Below are positions 8,507 to 16,835 of a stretch of DNA of 21,869 nt, in pieces. The translations under genes were made by a program, and so were the position numbers. The first letter of the stretch is position 1. Every line of letters starts with the position of its first letter. Source of the stretch: Ulvibacterium sp039819225 (lineage in GTDB: Bacteria; Bacteroidota; Bacteroidia; Flavobacteriales; Flavobacteriaceae); NCBI GenBank assembly GCA_039819225.1, contig JBCBSN010000044.1:1-21869 (forward strand), read 5' to 3'. The notes below the pieces were generated by a model, which was not told the origin of the DNA, ran no database searches, and saw nothing but the letters and a program-made list of their open reading frames with translations.

Positions 8507-9517
8507 ATGCTTAAAAAGTATGATGTGATCACCTTTGGAAGATCCTCCATAGACCTCTACTCCCAAGATATAGGGGCAACCTTTACGGACATTACCGGTT
8601 TTGACGCCTTTGTGGGGGGGTCTCCCTTAAATATTGCTGTAGGATGTGCCCGTTTGGGGATTAATGCCAGTCTGTTGACCGCCGTGGGCAGGGATAAGGT
8701 AGGAGAGTTTATCCTGAACTTTCTGAACAAGGAAGGTGTAAACACCCAATATATCCCCGTGAAGAAGGGGGCAAGAAGCAGTGCCGTGGTATTGGGTATA
8801 GAGCCTCCAGATAGGTTTCCGCTGGTTTTTTACAGAGACAATGCGGCGGACAGTCAGGTAAATATAGATGATGTACAGCGGGCCAACATTCCCGAGCATA
8901 GGATGTTGTTGATCAATGGTACCGCCATGAATGGGGAACCTTCCAGGAGTGCCACCTTTTATGCCGCTGAAATTGCCAATAGGAACAATGTGGATGTAGT
9001 GCTGGATCTGGATTTTAGAGCGGATCAATGGCATGACTATAGGGCTTATGGCATTACCATGCGTGCTGTGCTGCCCAAAGTAAGGATTGCCATTGGGACC
9101 GAAGAGGAAATATTGGCCGCTACCATGGAAAACACGGCACAGGTGACCATAAAGGACCAACAAATATCCGCTCCGGAGATCAAGGGAAATGTTGAGGAAT
9201 CCATAGCCCGCTTATTGACCACGGGGGTGGAAACCCTGATCGTAAAACGCGGTAAGGATGGGGCTAGCATCTGTTCCAAGGATGGTACCATGAGGAACGT
9301 CCCCGGTTTTCCGGTGGATGTCCTTAATGTTTTGGGAGCGGGGGATGCCTTTGCCAGTGGATTTTTATACGGTGTGCTCCAAGGTTGGGACCTCTACAAG
9401 GCATGCCGTATGGGCAATGCCAGTGGAGCGCATGTGGTAACCCAAAAAGGCTGCGCCAATTTTATGCCCACCTTAAAGGAGTCCCTGGCCTTTATTAAAA
9501 AAAATGGGGGATTTTAA
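8507..9517 (+). CDS. iolC: 5-dehydro-2-deoxygluconokinase IolC (PfkB family)
   Basis: Ribokinase/PfkB-family kinase that phosphorylates 5-dehydro-2-deoxy-D-gluconate at C6 with ATP. The reading frame is open from 8429, but that would overlap iolB by 70 bp. ATG 8507, 8 bp after the iolB stop and preceded by AAAATT, gives MLKKYDVITFGRSSIDLYS, the expected PfkB N-terminus (336 aa). Motifs seen: substrate-binding FVGGSPLNIAVGCARLG (36-51), and the ATP and anion-hole signature NVLGAGDAFASGFLYG with the catalytic base Asp280 in GAGD (277-280). This is the single-domain form; the C-terminal aldolase-like (DUF2090) extension found fused to some IolC proteins is absent, which agrees with a separate iolJ upstream. 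iolD follows after 10 bp. Confidence 0.94.
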   Translation: MLKKYDVITFGRSSIDLYSQDIGATFTDITGFDAFVGGSPLNIAVGCARLGINASLLTAVGRDKVGEFILNFLNKEGVNTQYIPVKKGARSSAVVLGIEPPDRFPLVFYRDNAADSQVNIDDVQRANIPEHRMLLINGTAMNGEPSRSATFYAAEIANRNNVDVVLDLDFRADQWHDYRAYGITMRAVLPKVRIAIGTEEEILAATMENTAQVTIKDQQISAPEIKGNVEESIARLLTTGVETLIVKRGKDGASICSKDGTMRNVPGFPVDVLNVLGAGDAFASGFLYGVLQGWDLYKACRMGNASGAHVVTQKGCANFMPTLKESLAFIKKNGGF

Positions 9518-9527
9518 TCGAATCGAT

Positions 9528-11387
9528 ATGCAAACAAAAAAACTCACCGTGGCGCAGGCCACCATTGCCTACCTAAAAAACCAGTATGTAGAGCGGGATG
9601 GTATCCAGAACAAATTCTTTGCAGGCTGTTTTGGGATCTTGGGCCACGGCAATGTGGCCGGCATAGGGCAGGCCCTCCATCAAAACCCGGACTTTCCTTT
9701 TTATGTGGCAAGGAACGAGCAGGCCATGGTCCATACGGCGGCGGCATATGCCAAGGTGAAAAACCGTTTACAGACCTTTGTTTGTACCTCGTCCATTGGC
9801 CCCGGGGCTACCAATATGGTTACGGGAGCAGCCGCGGCCACCATCAATCGCATTCCGGTACTATTGATTCCCGGGGATATTTTTGCTACCCGGCACGTGG
9901 CACCGGTCCTGCAACAATTGGAATCCGGCAGTACCCAGGACATCTCGGTCAACGATTGCTTTAAACCTATCTCTAAATATTGGGACCGCATCAATAGGCC
10001 CGAACAATTGATTACGGCATTGCCCGAGGTTATGCGTGTTTTAACTTCCCAGGGGGAAACGGGCGCGGTGACTTTGAGTATTCCCCAGGATGTACAGGCA
10101 GAGGCCTTTGACTTTCCTGCACAAATGTTTCAAAAACGGGTTTGGCATATAGGGAGGCCCATGCCGGACCAAGTTTTGCTGGAAAAGGCCATACAACTGA
10201 TCAAAAATAGCAAAGCCCCCTTAATTGTTTCCGGGGGAGGTACCCTCTATAGCGGGGCTACGGAAATCCTTAAAAAAATGGTGGAGCGTACGGGAATCCC
10301 TGTTGCCGAGACCTTTGCTGGAAAGGGATCCCTGGACTATGATAATCCTTCTAGCCTTGGTGCTGCAGGGGTTACGGGCACTCCGGGTGCCATCGAAATA
10401 GCTGCGGAGGCCGATGTGGTCATTGGACTGGGTACGCGATATAGCGATTTTACCACCATTTCAAAATCGGCCTTTCAAAACCCCAAGGTTCAATTTATCA
10501 ACATCAACATTACGGAGTTCGATTCCTTTAAGCATGGGGCGATTCCGTTAGTGGGCGATGCCAAGGCCATTTTGGAAGAAATGGAAATACGGTTATCCCA
10601 TTTTGCCGTGAACGATGTATACCGGAAAAGAATACACGATTTTAATACGGGCTGGGACGCCTTTGTTTCCGAGATATACACCGAAAAAAACGAAAGTCCC
10701 GCCTTTCAGGGCGAGGTAATCGGGGCGGTAAATTCCTTTTCCGAGCCGAACGATATCATGATCTGCGCGGCCGGAAGCTTGCCCGGGGATCTTCATAAAT
10801 TGTGGCGTACCCAAAACCCAAAGGGTTTCCATCTGGAATATGGATATTCCTGCATGGGTTATGAGATCGCGGGGGGTCTGGGTGCCAAAATGGCCCGCCC
10901 GGAAAGTGAGATTTACGTATTGGTCGGGGATGGTAGTTATTTGATGATGTCCCAGGAAATCATAACCTCAATCCAAGAACGGCAGAAGCTTACCATTGTA
11001 TTGCTCAACAATGATGGCTATTCCAGCATTGGAGGCTTGTCCGCCTCCTTGGGAAGTGAGGGCTTTGGCACCTACTACCGCTATCGCAATGAGGCCACGG
11101 ATCAGTTGGACGGGGGACTTTTGCCCATAGATTATGCCGCTAATGCCGCTAGTATGGGGGCTCATGTAATCAAGGCAGCCAATGTAGAGGAATTGAAATC
11201 GGCCCTTATGACGGCAAAGACCATAGATCATACCACCTTGATATATATAGAGGTGGATCGCAAAAAAGGCATTCCCGGATTTGCCTGGTGGGACGTTGCC
11301 GTGGCGCAGGTCTCGGAAAAGGAGGCGGTAAGGGAATCCTATAAGACCTATCAAAAAAATAGGGCTACCCAAAAATACTATCTCTGA
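9528..11387 (+). CDS. iolD: 3D-(3,5/4)-trihydroxycyclohexane-1,2-dione hydrolase IolD (ThDP-dependent)
   Basis: Ring-opening hydrolase that turns the trihydroxycyclohexane-1,2-dione into 5-deoxy-glucuronate, using thiamine diphosphate and Mg2+. The start at 9528 (619 aa) gives MQTKKLTVAQATIAYLKNQYVERDG, the standard IolD N-terminus. An upstream ATG at 9504 would overlap iolC. Seen: FGILGHGNVAGIGQAL (36-50), the catalytic Glu64 in ARNEQAMVH, SSIGPGATNMVTGAAAA in the pyrimidine-binding domain, the central domain around LIVSGGGTLYSGA, and the ThDP-binding motif that opens with GDGS at 467-470 and closes with NND at 494-496. A FAWWDVAVAQVS segment near the C-terminus is also typical of IolD. Full length. 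It follows iolC by 10 bp, and the transporter gene follows after 54 bp. Confidence 0.96.
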   Translation: MQTKKLTVAQATIAYLKNQYVERDGIQNKFFAGCFGILGHGNVAGIGQALHQNPDFPFYVARNEQAMVHTAAAYAKVKNRLQTFVCTSSIGPGATNMVTGAAAATINRIPVLLIPGDIFATRHVAPVLQQLESGSTQDISVNDCFKPISKYWDRINRPEQLITALPEVMRVLTSQGETGAVTLSIPQDVQAEAFDFPAQMFQKRVWHIGRPMPDQVLLEKAIQLIKNSKAPLIVSGGGTLYSGATEILKKMVERTGIPVAETFAGKGSLDYDNPSSLGAAGVTGTPGAIEIAAEADVVIGLGTRYSDFTTISKSAFQNPKVQFININITEFDSFKHGAIPLVGDAKAILEEMEIRLSHFAVNDVYRKRIHDFNTGWDAFVSEIYTEKNESPAFQGEVIGAVNSFSEPNDIMICAAGSLPGDLHKLWRTQNPKGFHLEYGYSCMGYEIAGGLGAKMARPESEIYVLVGDGSYLMMSQEIITSIQERQKLTIVLLNNDGYSSIGGLSASLGSEGFGTYYRYRNEATDQLDGGLLPIDYAANAASMGAHVIKAANVEELKSALMTAKTIDHTTLIYIEVDRKKGIPGFAWWDVAVAQVSEKEAVRESYKTYQKNRATQKYYL

Positions 11388-11441
11388 TCACCTATTTAAA
11401 ATAACCCCTAAAAACGAATCGATAGACCAGACCCCCCTCTT

Positions 11442-13040
11442 ATGGATAGCAACCTAATGATTACCTTGGCCTCTTTTATCCTTTTTACCGGAGGAGTTGC
11501 CCTATTTACCTGGTACAGCTTAAGACAGACAAATTTGGGGTCTTCGGACGGTTACTTTTTGGGGGGAAGGAGCCTAACGGGAACGGTAATAGCGGGATCT
11601 ATGTTGTTGACCAATATTTCCTCGGAACATTTGATCGGCATGAACGGCAATTCCTATGTCAACGGTTTTATCGTCATCGCTTGGGAGGTTACCTCCTCCA
11701 TTGCGTTGGTCATAGCGGCGATTTTCTTCGTGCCCAAGTATCTTAAAATGGGGCTTACCACCATTCCACAATTTTTGGAAAACCGTTTTGATGAAGGTAT
11801 GAGGACCATGGTCGCTGCCATCCTGATTTTCTCCTTTGTGGTTACCCTTTTGCCCATAGTGTTGTATTCCGGGGCCATTGGGATCGAAAGCTTGTTCGGG
11901 ATATCGGAAATTTTAAAGGTGGAACAGACCCAGGGACTTTGGATAACCGTGGTACTCATTGGGGCCATAGGATCTATTTATGCCATTTTTGGGGGTCTTA
12001 AAGCCGTAGCCCTATCCGATACCATCAACGGGTTCGGCCTCTTATTGGGCGGTCTGTTGATTCCCATTCTGGCCCTTATGGCCATTGGGGATAACAATCT
12101 CTGGAACGGTCTTGTAAAAGTATATGAATTTGCCCCTGAAAAGTTTAATGTTATCGGCACCTCCGATTCTGTATTGCCCTTTGAAGTATTGTTTACCGGT
12201 CTTATTATCAATCAGTTGTATTTTTGGGGCATGAACCAGACGATTATCCAAAGGGCCTTGGGTGCCAAAAATCTAAAAGAGGCCCAAAAGGGGCTGTTGC
12301 TTACCGGGCTTTTTAAGATTTTGATTCCCTTGGTGATCATTCTGCCCGGTGTTATCTGTTACTTCTATTTTCAGGAGGCCTACTTTGGTCAACAGGATCT
12401 GGTATATCCCCAATTGGTAAAAAAAGTGTTGCCGGTATGGCTTATAGGTTTTTTTGCAGCCGTGATCATGGGGGCGGTACTGAGCACCTTCAATTCCGTA
12501 TTGAATTCGGTCGCTACCTTGTTCAGTGTGGACATCTACAAAAAGCATATCGCCAAGAACGTGGGTGAACGGGACTTGGTGAAAATAGGAAAGGCTACCT
12601 CGGCCATTTTGGCGGTGGTGGCTATTTTGGCGGCCCCGTTGGTTGCCAATGCCCCGGACGGGCTATATCAATTGTTGCAGGAGTTGAACGGTATTTTCTT
12701 TATCCCCATCGCTTCTATACTTTTGGCCGGGTTTTTTATGAAGGGAGTTTCGGCGGTGGGGGCCAAGACGGCCCTGATCTTTGGTCTGGGCTTCTACGTT
12801 ATTATGAGCTGGGGATACACAGGTCATGGCATTCATTTTGTGCATTTGTGGGGTATAGAGTTTGTACTCAACGTGCTGATCATGTATGCGGTTTCCTATT
12901 TCTATCCCAGAAAAAACAGGTATGAGCTTACTGATGTAGGTGCGGTGAATTTAACGTCTTGGAAATATACAAGGCCCATGTCCATTGCGCTTTGTACGAT
13001 TACCATTTTAATATATGTGCTATTGGGCAACACCGGATAA
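11442..13040 (+). CDS. Sodium/solute symporter, SSS family, probable inositol importer
   Basis: Inner-membrane transporter of 532 aa, the length of SGLT-like members of the solute:sodium symporter family. At least 12 strongly hydrophobic segments can be counted, starting at about residue 5 (LMITLASFILFTGGVALFTWY). SSS features: SSDGYFLGGRSLTG (about 34-47), SEHLIGMNGNSYVNGF, GLTTIPQFLENRF, IGSIYAIFGGLKAVALSDTING, and the core signature GAVLSTFNSVLNSVATLFSVDIYKK at about 343-367. The family includes sodium/myo-inositol and sodium/glucose carriers, so an inositol substrate fits the family and the position between iolD and iolA; specificity is inferred. It is not an IolT homologue, which belongs to the major facilitator superfamily. 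The 54-bp gap after iolD has no terminator, so it is probably part of the same transcript. Confidence 0.9.
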   Translation: MDSNLMITLASFILFTGGVALFTWYSLRQTNLGSSDGYFLGGRSLTGTVIAGSMLLTNISSEHLIGMNGNSYVNGFIVIAWEVTSSIALVIAAIFFVPKYLKMGLTTIPQFLENRFDEGMRTMVAAILIFSFVVTLLPIVLYSGAIGIESLFGISEILKVEQTQGLWITVVLIGAIGSIYAIFGGLKAVALSDTINGFGLLLGGLLIPILALMAIGDNNLWNGLVKVYEFAPEKFNVIGTSDSVLPFEVLFTGLIINQLYFWGMNQTIIQRALGAKNLKEAQKGLLLTGLFKILIPLVIILPGVICYFYFQEAYFGQQDLVYPQLVKKVLPVWLIGFFAAVIMGAVLSTFNSVLNSVATLFSVDIYKKHIAKNVGERDLVKIGKATSAILAVVAILAAPLVANAPDGLYQLLQELNGIFFIPIASILLAGFFMKGVSAVGAKTALIFGLGFYVIMSWGYTGHGIHFVHLWGIEFVLNVLIMYAVSYFYPRKNRYELTDVGAVNLTSWKYTRPMSIALCTITILIYVLLGNTG

Positions 13041-13086
13041 ACGATTAGGTTCTAATCAGAGGCTGTTCAAAAACGGTCTTTAAACA

Positions 13087-13337
13087 GAACTCGTCTTGAG
13101 TTGTTTTGTTTAAGCGAAACATTGAGGTTCCCGCCCGTTCCGGTCGGACGGGTTGTGTCCAAATGTCCCGAGTACTCGGGATTGAGCTGCATCCGCCTAA
13201 GGCGGACGGAGCGAGAAAAAAACAGGGCCGAACATTTGGCAAAAGCCCAACGAGCTTTTGTCAGTGAGGAGCCAGTTGGAGCGATGGCGGCGGAAAAGAT
13301 AATTTTACAGCAAACAATAACAACTCAAGACGAGTTC
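13087..13337. repeat. Hairpin-rich intergenic element with perfect 19-bp terminal inverted repeats
   Basis: GAACTCGTCTTGAGTTGTT at 13087-13105 is the exact reverse complement of 13319-13337; allowing one bulged base the arms pair for about six more positions. Inside are five further hairpin or palindrome pairs: 13130-13137 with 13145-13152 (one mismatch), 13159-13166 with 13232-13239 (CCAAATGT/ACATTTGG), the perfect palindrome CCCGAGTACTCGGG at 13167-13180, TCCGCC-TAA-GGCGGA at 13192-13206, and CAAAAGC/GCTTTTG at 13240-13246 and 13254-13260. The element fills almost the whole gap between the symporter gene and iolA and is locally more GC-rich than other intergenic DNA here. It looks like a MITE-like or REP-like non-autonomous repeat, or a large structured RNA element. 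I saw no target-site duplication and no second copy in the window. Confidence 0.7.
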
Positions 13338-13356
13338 ATACTAACGTATTTGATAT

Positions 13357-14832
13357 ATGGAGATTTTAAAGAATTATATAAATGGCGAATGGACCGTTAG
13401 CACCTCAAAGGATACGATTGATGTGGTGAACCCGGCCAATCAACAGGTTTTGGCCCAGGTGCCCTACGGCCCGGAAACGGCATCGGATGTTTCAAAAGCG
13501 GTCACAGCTGCGGAAAGTGCATTTCAGGAATGGAGCAAAGTACCCGTAATGAAAAGGGTGCAGGTGTTATATCATCTGAAATCGCTCTTTGAGGCAAACT
13601 CGGAAGTCTTGGCCAAGATCATTACGGACGAATCCGGAAAGACCAAAGCGGAATCCTTTGGGGAAATACAAAGGGCCATAGAGAATATTGAGGTGGCCTG
13701 TGGCACGCCCATGCTAATGGCAGGGGATGTCATCGAGGATATTGCAACGGGAATAGATGAAATGATGATCCGGCAACCCTTGGGTGTAACGGCCTGTATT
13801 ACCCCGTTCAATTTTCCCGGTATGATCGTATTTTGGTTCTTGCCCTATGCCATTGCAACGGGTAATGCTTTTATAGTAAAACCCTCCGAAAAAGTGCCGC
13901 TTACGATGATGAAGATTTTTGAGCTCCTTGATCAGTTGGACATTCCCAAGGGATTGGTGGGTTTGGTACATGGGGGCAAAGAAACCGTGGATGCCATTTT
14001 GGAACATCCTAAGATAAAGGCGATAAGCTTTGTAGGCAGTACTCCGGTGGCACGGTATATTTATGCAAGGGGCACGGCCCATGGAAAAAGGGTCCAGGCC
14101 CAGGGCGGGGCCAAGAATCCCATAGTGATTTTGCCCGATTCCGATATTGAAATGTCTACCAAGATTATAGCGGATTCGGTCTACGGTTGCGCGGGCCAAC
14201 GTTGTCTGGCCGCCTCTACTATAATTACCGTGGAAGATGACAAACGGGAAGTAAAGGATGCCCTGTACGAAACCGTGAAATCGCGTACTACCGGATACGG
14301 ATGGGACGATGGGGTAAGCATGGGTCCGGTAATAACGCCCGAGAGCAAAAAAAGGATAACGGGCCTGATCCAAACGGGGATAGATGAAGGGGCACAAGTG
14401 CTCCTGGACGGGAGGGACGCCGTTATTTCCGGCTATGCCAAAGGGAACTTTATTGCCCCTACTATATTGGAGAACGTGGCCTTGGACAAGGAATTGATAA
14501 CAACGGAGATTTTTGGCCCGGTAATGAGCTTGATTTCCATGGCGACCTTGGACAAGGCCCTTAGCTTTGTAAACAATGGCAGTTATGGCAATATGGCCTG
14601 TTTGTTTACGGGCAGCGGGGCAAGCGCCCGGAGATTTAGGAGCGAGGCCGATGCCGGGAACATCGGGATAAATATTGGCGTGGCCGCGCCAATGGCGCAA
14701 TTTCCGTTCAGTGGATGGAAGGATAGTTTTTTTGGGGATTTACATGGTCAGGGCAAACATGCCATTGAATTCTTTACACAGACCAAGGTAATTATAGAGC
14801 GATGGCCCAACATTTGGTCCCGTAAATTTTAA
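13357..14832 (+). CDS. iolA: CoA-acylating methylmalonate/malonate-semialdehyde dehydrogenase (IolA/MmsA)
   Basis: Aldehyde dehydrogenase of 491 aa that oxidises malonate semialdehyde with NAD+ and CoA to acetyl-CoA and CO2, the last step of inositol breakdown. Seen: N-terminal INGEW, the Rossmann segment ITPFNFPGMIVFWFLPYAIATGNAFIVKPSEKVP, ISFVGSTPVARYIY, the catalytic Cys283 in GCAGQRCLAAS and Glu384 in TTEIFGPVMS. The usual ALDH general-base Glu (ELGG motif) is replaced by QAQGGAKNPIVI. This is the hallmark of the CoA-dependent MMSDH branch and supports the call over a generic aldehyde dehydrogenase. The start at 13357 gives MEILKNYINGEWTVS. It lies 19 bp after the structured element at 13087-13337. 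Unlike its neighbours it is separated from the upstream gene by over 300 bp, so it may have its own promoter or depend on read-through. Confidence 0.95.
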   Translation: MEILKNYINGEWTVSTSKDTIDVVNPANQQVLAQVPYGPETASDVSKAVTAAESAFQEWSKVPVMKRVQVLYHLKSLFEANSEVLAKIITDESGKTKAESFGEIQRAIENIEVACGTPMLMAGDVIEDIATGIDEMMIRQPLGVTACITPFNFPGMIVFWFLPYAIATGNAFIVKPSEKVPLTMMKIFELLDQLDIPKGLVGLVHGGKETVDAILEHPKIKAISFVGSTPVARYIYARGTAHGKRVQAQGGAKNPIVILPDSDIEMSTKIIADSVYGCAGQRCLAASTIITVEDDKREVKDALYETVKSRTTGYGWDDGVSMGPVITPESKKRITGLIQTGIDEGAQVLLDGRDAVISGYAKGNFIAPTILENVALDKELITTEIFGPVMSLISMATLDKALSFVNNGSYGNMACLFTGSGASARRFRSEADAGNIGINIGVAAPMAQFPFSGWKDSFFGDLHGQGKHAIEFFTQTKVIIERWPNIWSRKF

Positions 14833-14841
14833 GATGTCCGG

Positions 14842-15747
14842 ATGATTAAAATTGCAAATGCGCCCTGCTCGTGGGGTGCGCTGGAGTTCGACTTGGAGGC
14901 GAAATCGGAGGAAATCGGTTTTGAACAGGTGCTCGACGAAATCAGGGATACCGGATACCTGGGAACGGAGCTGGGAGATTGGGGTTTTATGCCCACCGAT
15001 CCTTCCCTTTTGAGAAAGGAGATCGAACAAAGGGAACTGGAGTTATTGGGTGCCTTTGTTCCAGTGGCCTTGGCCCGCGGCGAAGCTCATAAGGAAGGGA
15101 TAAGGAGGGCTTTACGGGTGGCCGGGCTCATGTATGGTGCAGGGTATAAGGGTGCCTGTATTGTTTTGGCCGATGATAACGGCTCCGTCCCGGAACGGAC
15201 CCTAAATGCCGGGCGCATCACCTCTAATATAGGGCTTTCCGAAAACCAATGGGAAGTATACGCCTCGGGAGCGGAAAAAGTGGCCAGGGCCGTTAAGGAG
15301 GCCTACGGGCTCAAGACCGTTTTTCACCATCATTGCGGAGGTTATGTGGAAACCCCGGAAGAAGTGGCAACACTGATGCGATTAACGGATGCCAAGGTTT
15401 TGGGCCTTTGTTTGGATACCGGCCATTATACCTTTGCAGGTGGGAAGCCTCTGGAAGCATTAAAGCAATATGCGAATAGGATATGGCATGTGCATTTTAA
15501 GGATTTTGACCCTGAGGTGGCCCAACGCTCCCGAAAAGCGAACGGGGATTATTTTGATGCTATTAAAAAGGGGGTCTTCTGTGAACTTGGAAAAGGCGTC
15601 GTGGATTTTCAGGGTATTGTGGATGTTTTACATGAAAATACCTACGAGGGGTGGATCGTTGTAGAACAGGATATTCTACCAGGGATGGGCGAACCTAAAA
15701 AATGTGCAAGGGCCAATCGGAATTTTATAAAAACACTGGGGTTATAA
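14842..15747 (+). CDS. iolE: Myo-inosose-2 dehydratase IolE
   Basis: TIM-barrel dehydratase of the xylose-isomerase-like AP-endonuclease superfamily; it removes water from 2-keto-myo-inositol (scyllo-inosose) to give the trihydroxycyclohexanedione, using a divalent metal. The 301-aa length is normal. Family motifs seen: IANAPCSWGALEFD (4-17), GYLGTELGDWGFMP (38-51), the HHHCGGYVETPEE block (162-174), LDTGHYTFAGG (191-201), HVHFKD (216-221), GVFCELGKGVVDF (244-256) and WIVVEQD (271-277). The conserved His, Asp and Glu residues expected to bind the metal lie within these blocks. The strong match to HHHCGGYVETP and DTGHYTFAGG separates it from IolI and IolH, which share the fold. The gap to iolA is 9 bp and to iolG 13 bp. 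Confidence 0.94.
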   Translation: MIKIANAPCSWGALEFDLEAKSEEIGFEQVLDEIRDTGYLGTELGDWGFMPTDPSLLRKEIEQRELELLGAFVPVALARGEAHKEGIRRALRVAGLMYGAGYKGACIVLADDNGSVPERTLNAGRITSNIGLSENQWEVYASGAEKVARAVKEAYGLKTVFHHHCGGYVETPEEVATLMRLTDAKVLGLCLDTGHYTFAGGKPLEALKQYANRIWHVHFKDFDPEVAQRSRKANGDYFDAIKKGVFCELGKGVVDFQGIVDVLHENTYEGWIVVEQDILPGMGEPKKCARANRNFIKTLGL

Positions 15748-15760
15748 TTCTTTCAATACT

Positions 15761-16768
15761 ATGACAGAACTTAAAATTGCAATTGCCGGATTGGGAAGGA
15801 TAGGGAAAATCCATCTGGACAATCTACTCTTTTTGTCGAATGTGGATGTAATTGCCGCTACAGATCCGGATACGGACTCCCTGCAGTATGCAGTGGACAG
15901 GGAAATACCTTATACTACGACCTCTTTTGAGGAAATGTTGGCAAGTACAAAGATCGATGCCGTTCTCATATGTTCCCCCACCGATACCCATGCCGATTAT
16001 GTGGAAAAGGCCGCCAGGGCGGGAATACATGTCTTCTGTGAAAAACCACTGGACCTGTCCCTTGATCGAGTATTACAGGTGTTGGAAGAGGTCCGGGAAA
16101 GTGGGATTAAGCTTATGATAGGGTTTAACCGAAGGTTTGATAAGGAGTTCCGGAAAATTCGGGAATTGGTAGGAACCAAAGCTGTGGGCACCCCTCATTT
16201 GGTTAAAATTACCAGTAGGGATCCTGGTGCTCCGCCGATAAGCTACATCGAAAAGTCCGGCGGACTTTTTCTGGATATGACCATACACGATTTTGATATG
16301 GCCCGTTTTGTGGTGGATAAAGAAGTGGCCGAGGTATATGCCAAGGGTGCCGTTCTCGTAGATCCCGCCATTGGCAAGGCCGGAGATGTTGACACCGCGG
16401 TGGTAACCCTTACGTATACCGATGGAACCTTGGCTATCATAGACAATAGTAGGGAGGCTTCCTACGGTTATGATCAGCGCTTGGAGGTATTTGGTTCAAA
16501 AGGGATGGTACAATCCAATAACACCTTTCGTGATTCACATAAGCTATATAACGCAAAGGGCATACATGCCTCACTGCCTTTGCATTTTTTCCTGGAACGC
16601 TATGCAGAGGCCTATAAGCTAGAGATACGTGATTTTATTAAGGGTCTCCAAAACGGGACAATGATGTCGGTAAATGGCGATGATGGCCTACAATCCTTAA
16701 AAATTGGTCTGGCGGCCCTAAAGTCCCTTCACGAACACAGGCCCGTAAAGATTTCTGAAATTGGATAA
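15761..16768 (+). CDS. iolG: Inositol 2-dehydrogenase IolG (GFO/IDH/MocA family)
   Basis: First enzyme of the pathway: NAD+-dependent oxidation of myo-inositol to 2-keto-myo-inositol. The 335-aa protein shows the N-terminal Rossmann motif AGLGRIGKIH (9-18), LICSPTDTHADY, the catalytic Lys95 in CEKPLDLS, NRRFDKEF, and the Asp172/His176 pair in GGLFLDMTIHDFDMARF. The Lys, Asp and His correspond to Lys97, Asp172 and His176 of B. subtilis inositol dehydrogenase, all present. Related GFO/IDH/MocA dehydrogenases act on other cyclitols or sugars; the context with iolE, D and B makes inositol the best call. It is the last of the clear iol genes. The exported phosphatase-family gene begins 67 bp later with no terminator seen between them, so it may be in the same transcript. 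Confidence 0.93.
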   Translation: MTELKIAIAGLGRIGKIHLDNLLFLSNVDVIAATDPDTDSLQYAVDREIPYTTTSFEEMLASTKIDAVLICSPTDTHADYVEKAARAGIHVFCEKPLDLSLDRVLQVLEEVRESGIKLMIGFNRRFDKEFRKIRELVGTKAVGTPHLVKITSRDPGAPPISYIEKSGGLFLDMTIHDFDMARFVVDKEVAEVYAKGAVLVDPAIGKAGDVDTAVVTLTYTDGTLAIIDNSREASYGYDQRLEVFGSKGMVQSNNTFRDSHKLYNAKGIHASLPLHFFLERYAEAYKLEIRDFIKGLQNGTMMSVNGDDGLQSLKIGLAALKSLHEHRPVKISEIG

Positions 16769-16835
16769 AAAGTTTAAATCACTGCTAAGGGAAGTTTTAG
16801 GACCTCCCCTTATGGCAACAGATAAAGATGATACC

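Noticed and set aside
13101..13400. Plus-strand open frame of 99 codons across the structured element before iolA
   Set aside because: It runs through the hairpins and out of frame into iolA; the composition is not protein-like and the start lies inside the terminal inverted repeat.
13714..14700. Minus-strand open frame of 328 codons inside iolA
   Set aside because: It lies fully opposite a clear aldehyde dehydrogenase gene, has low-complexity shadow composition rich in Gly, His, Arg and Tyr, and shows no recognisable motif.
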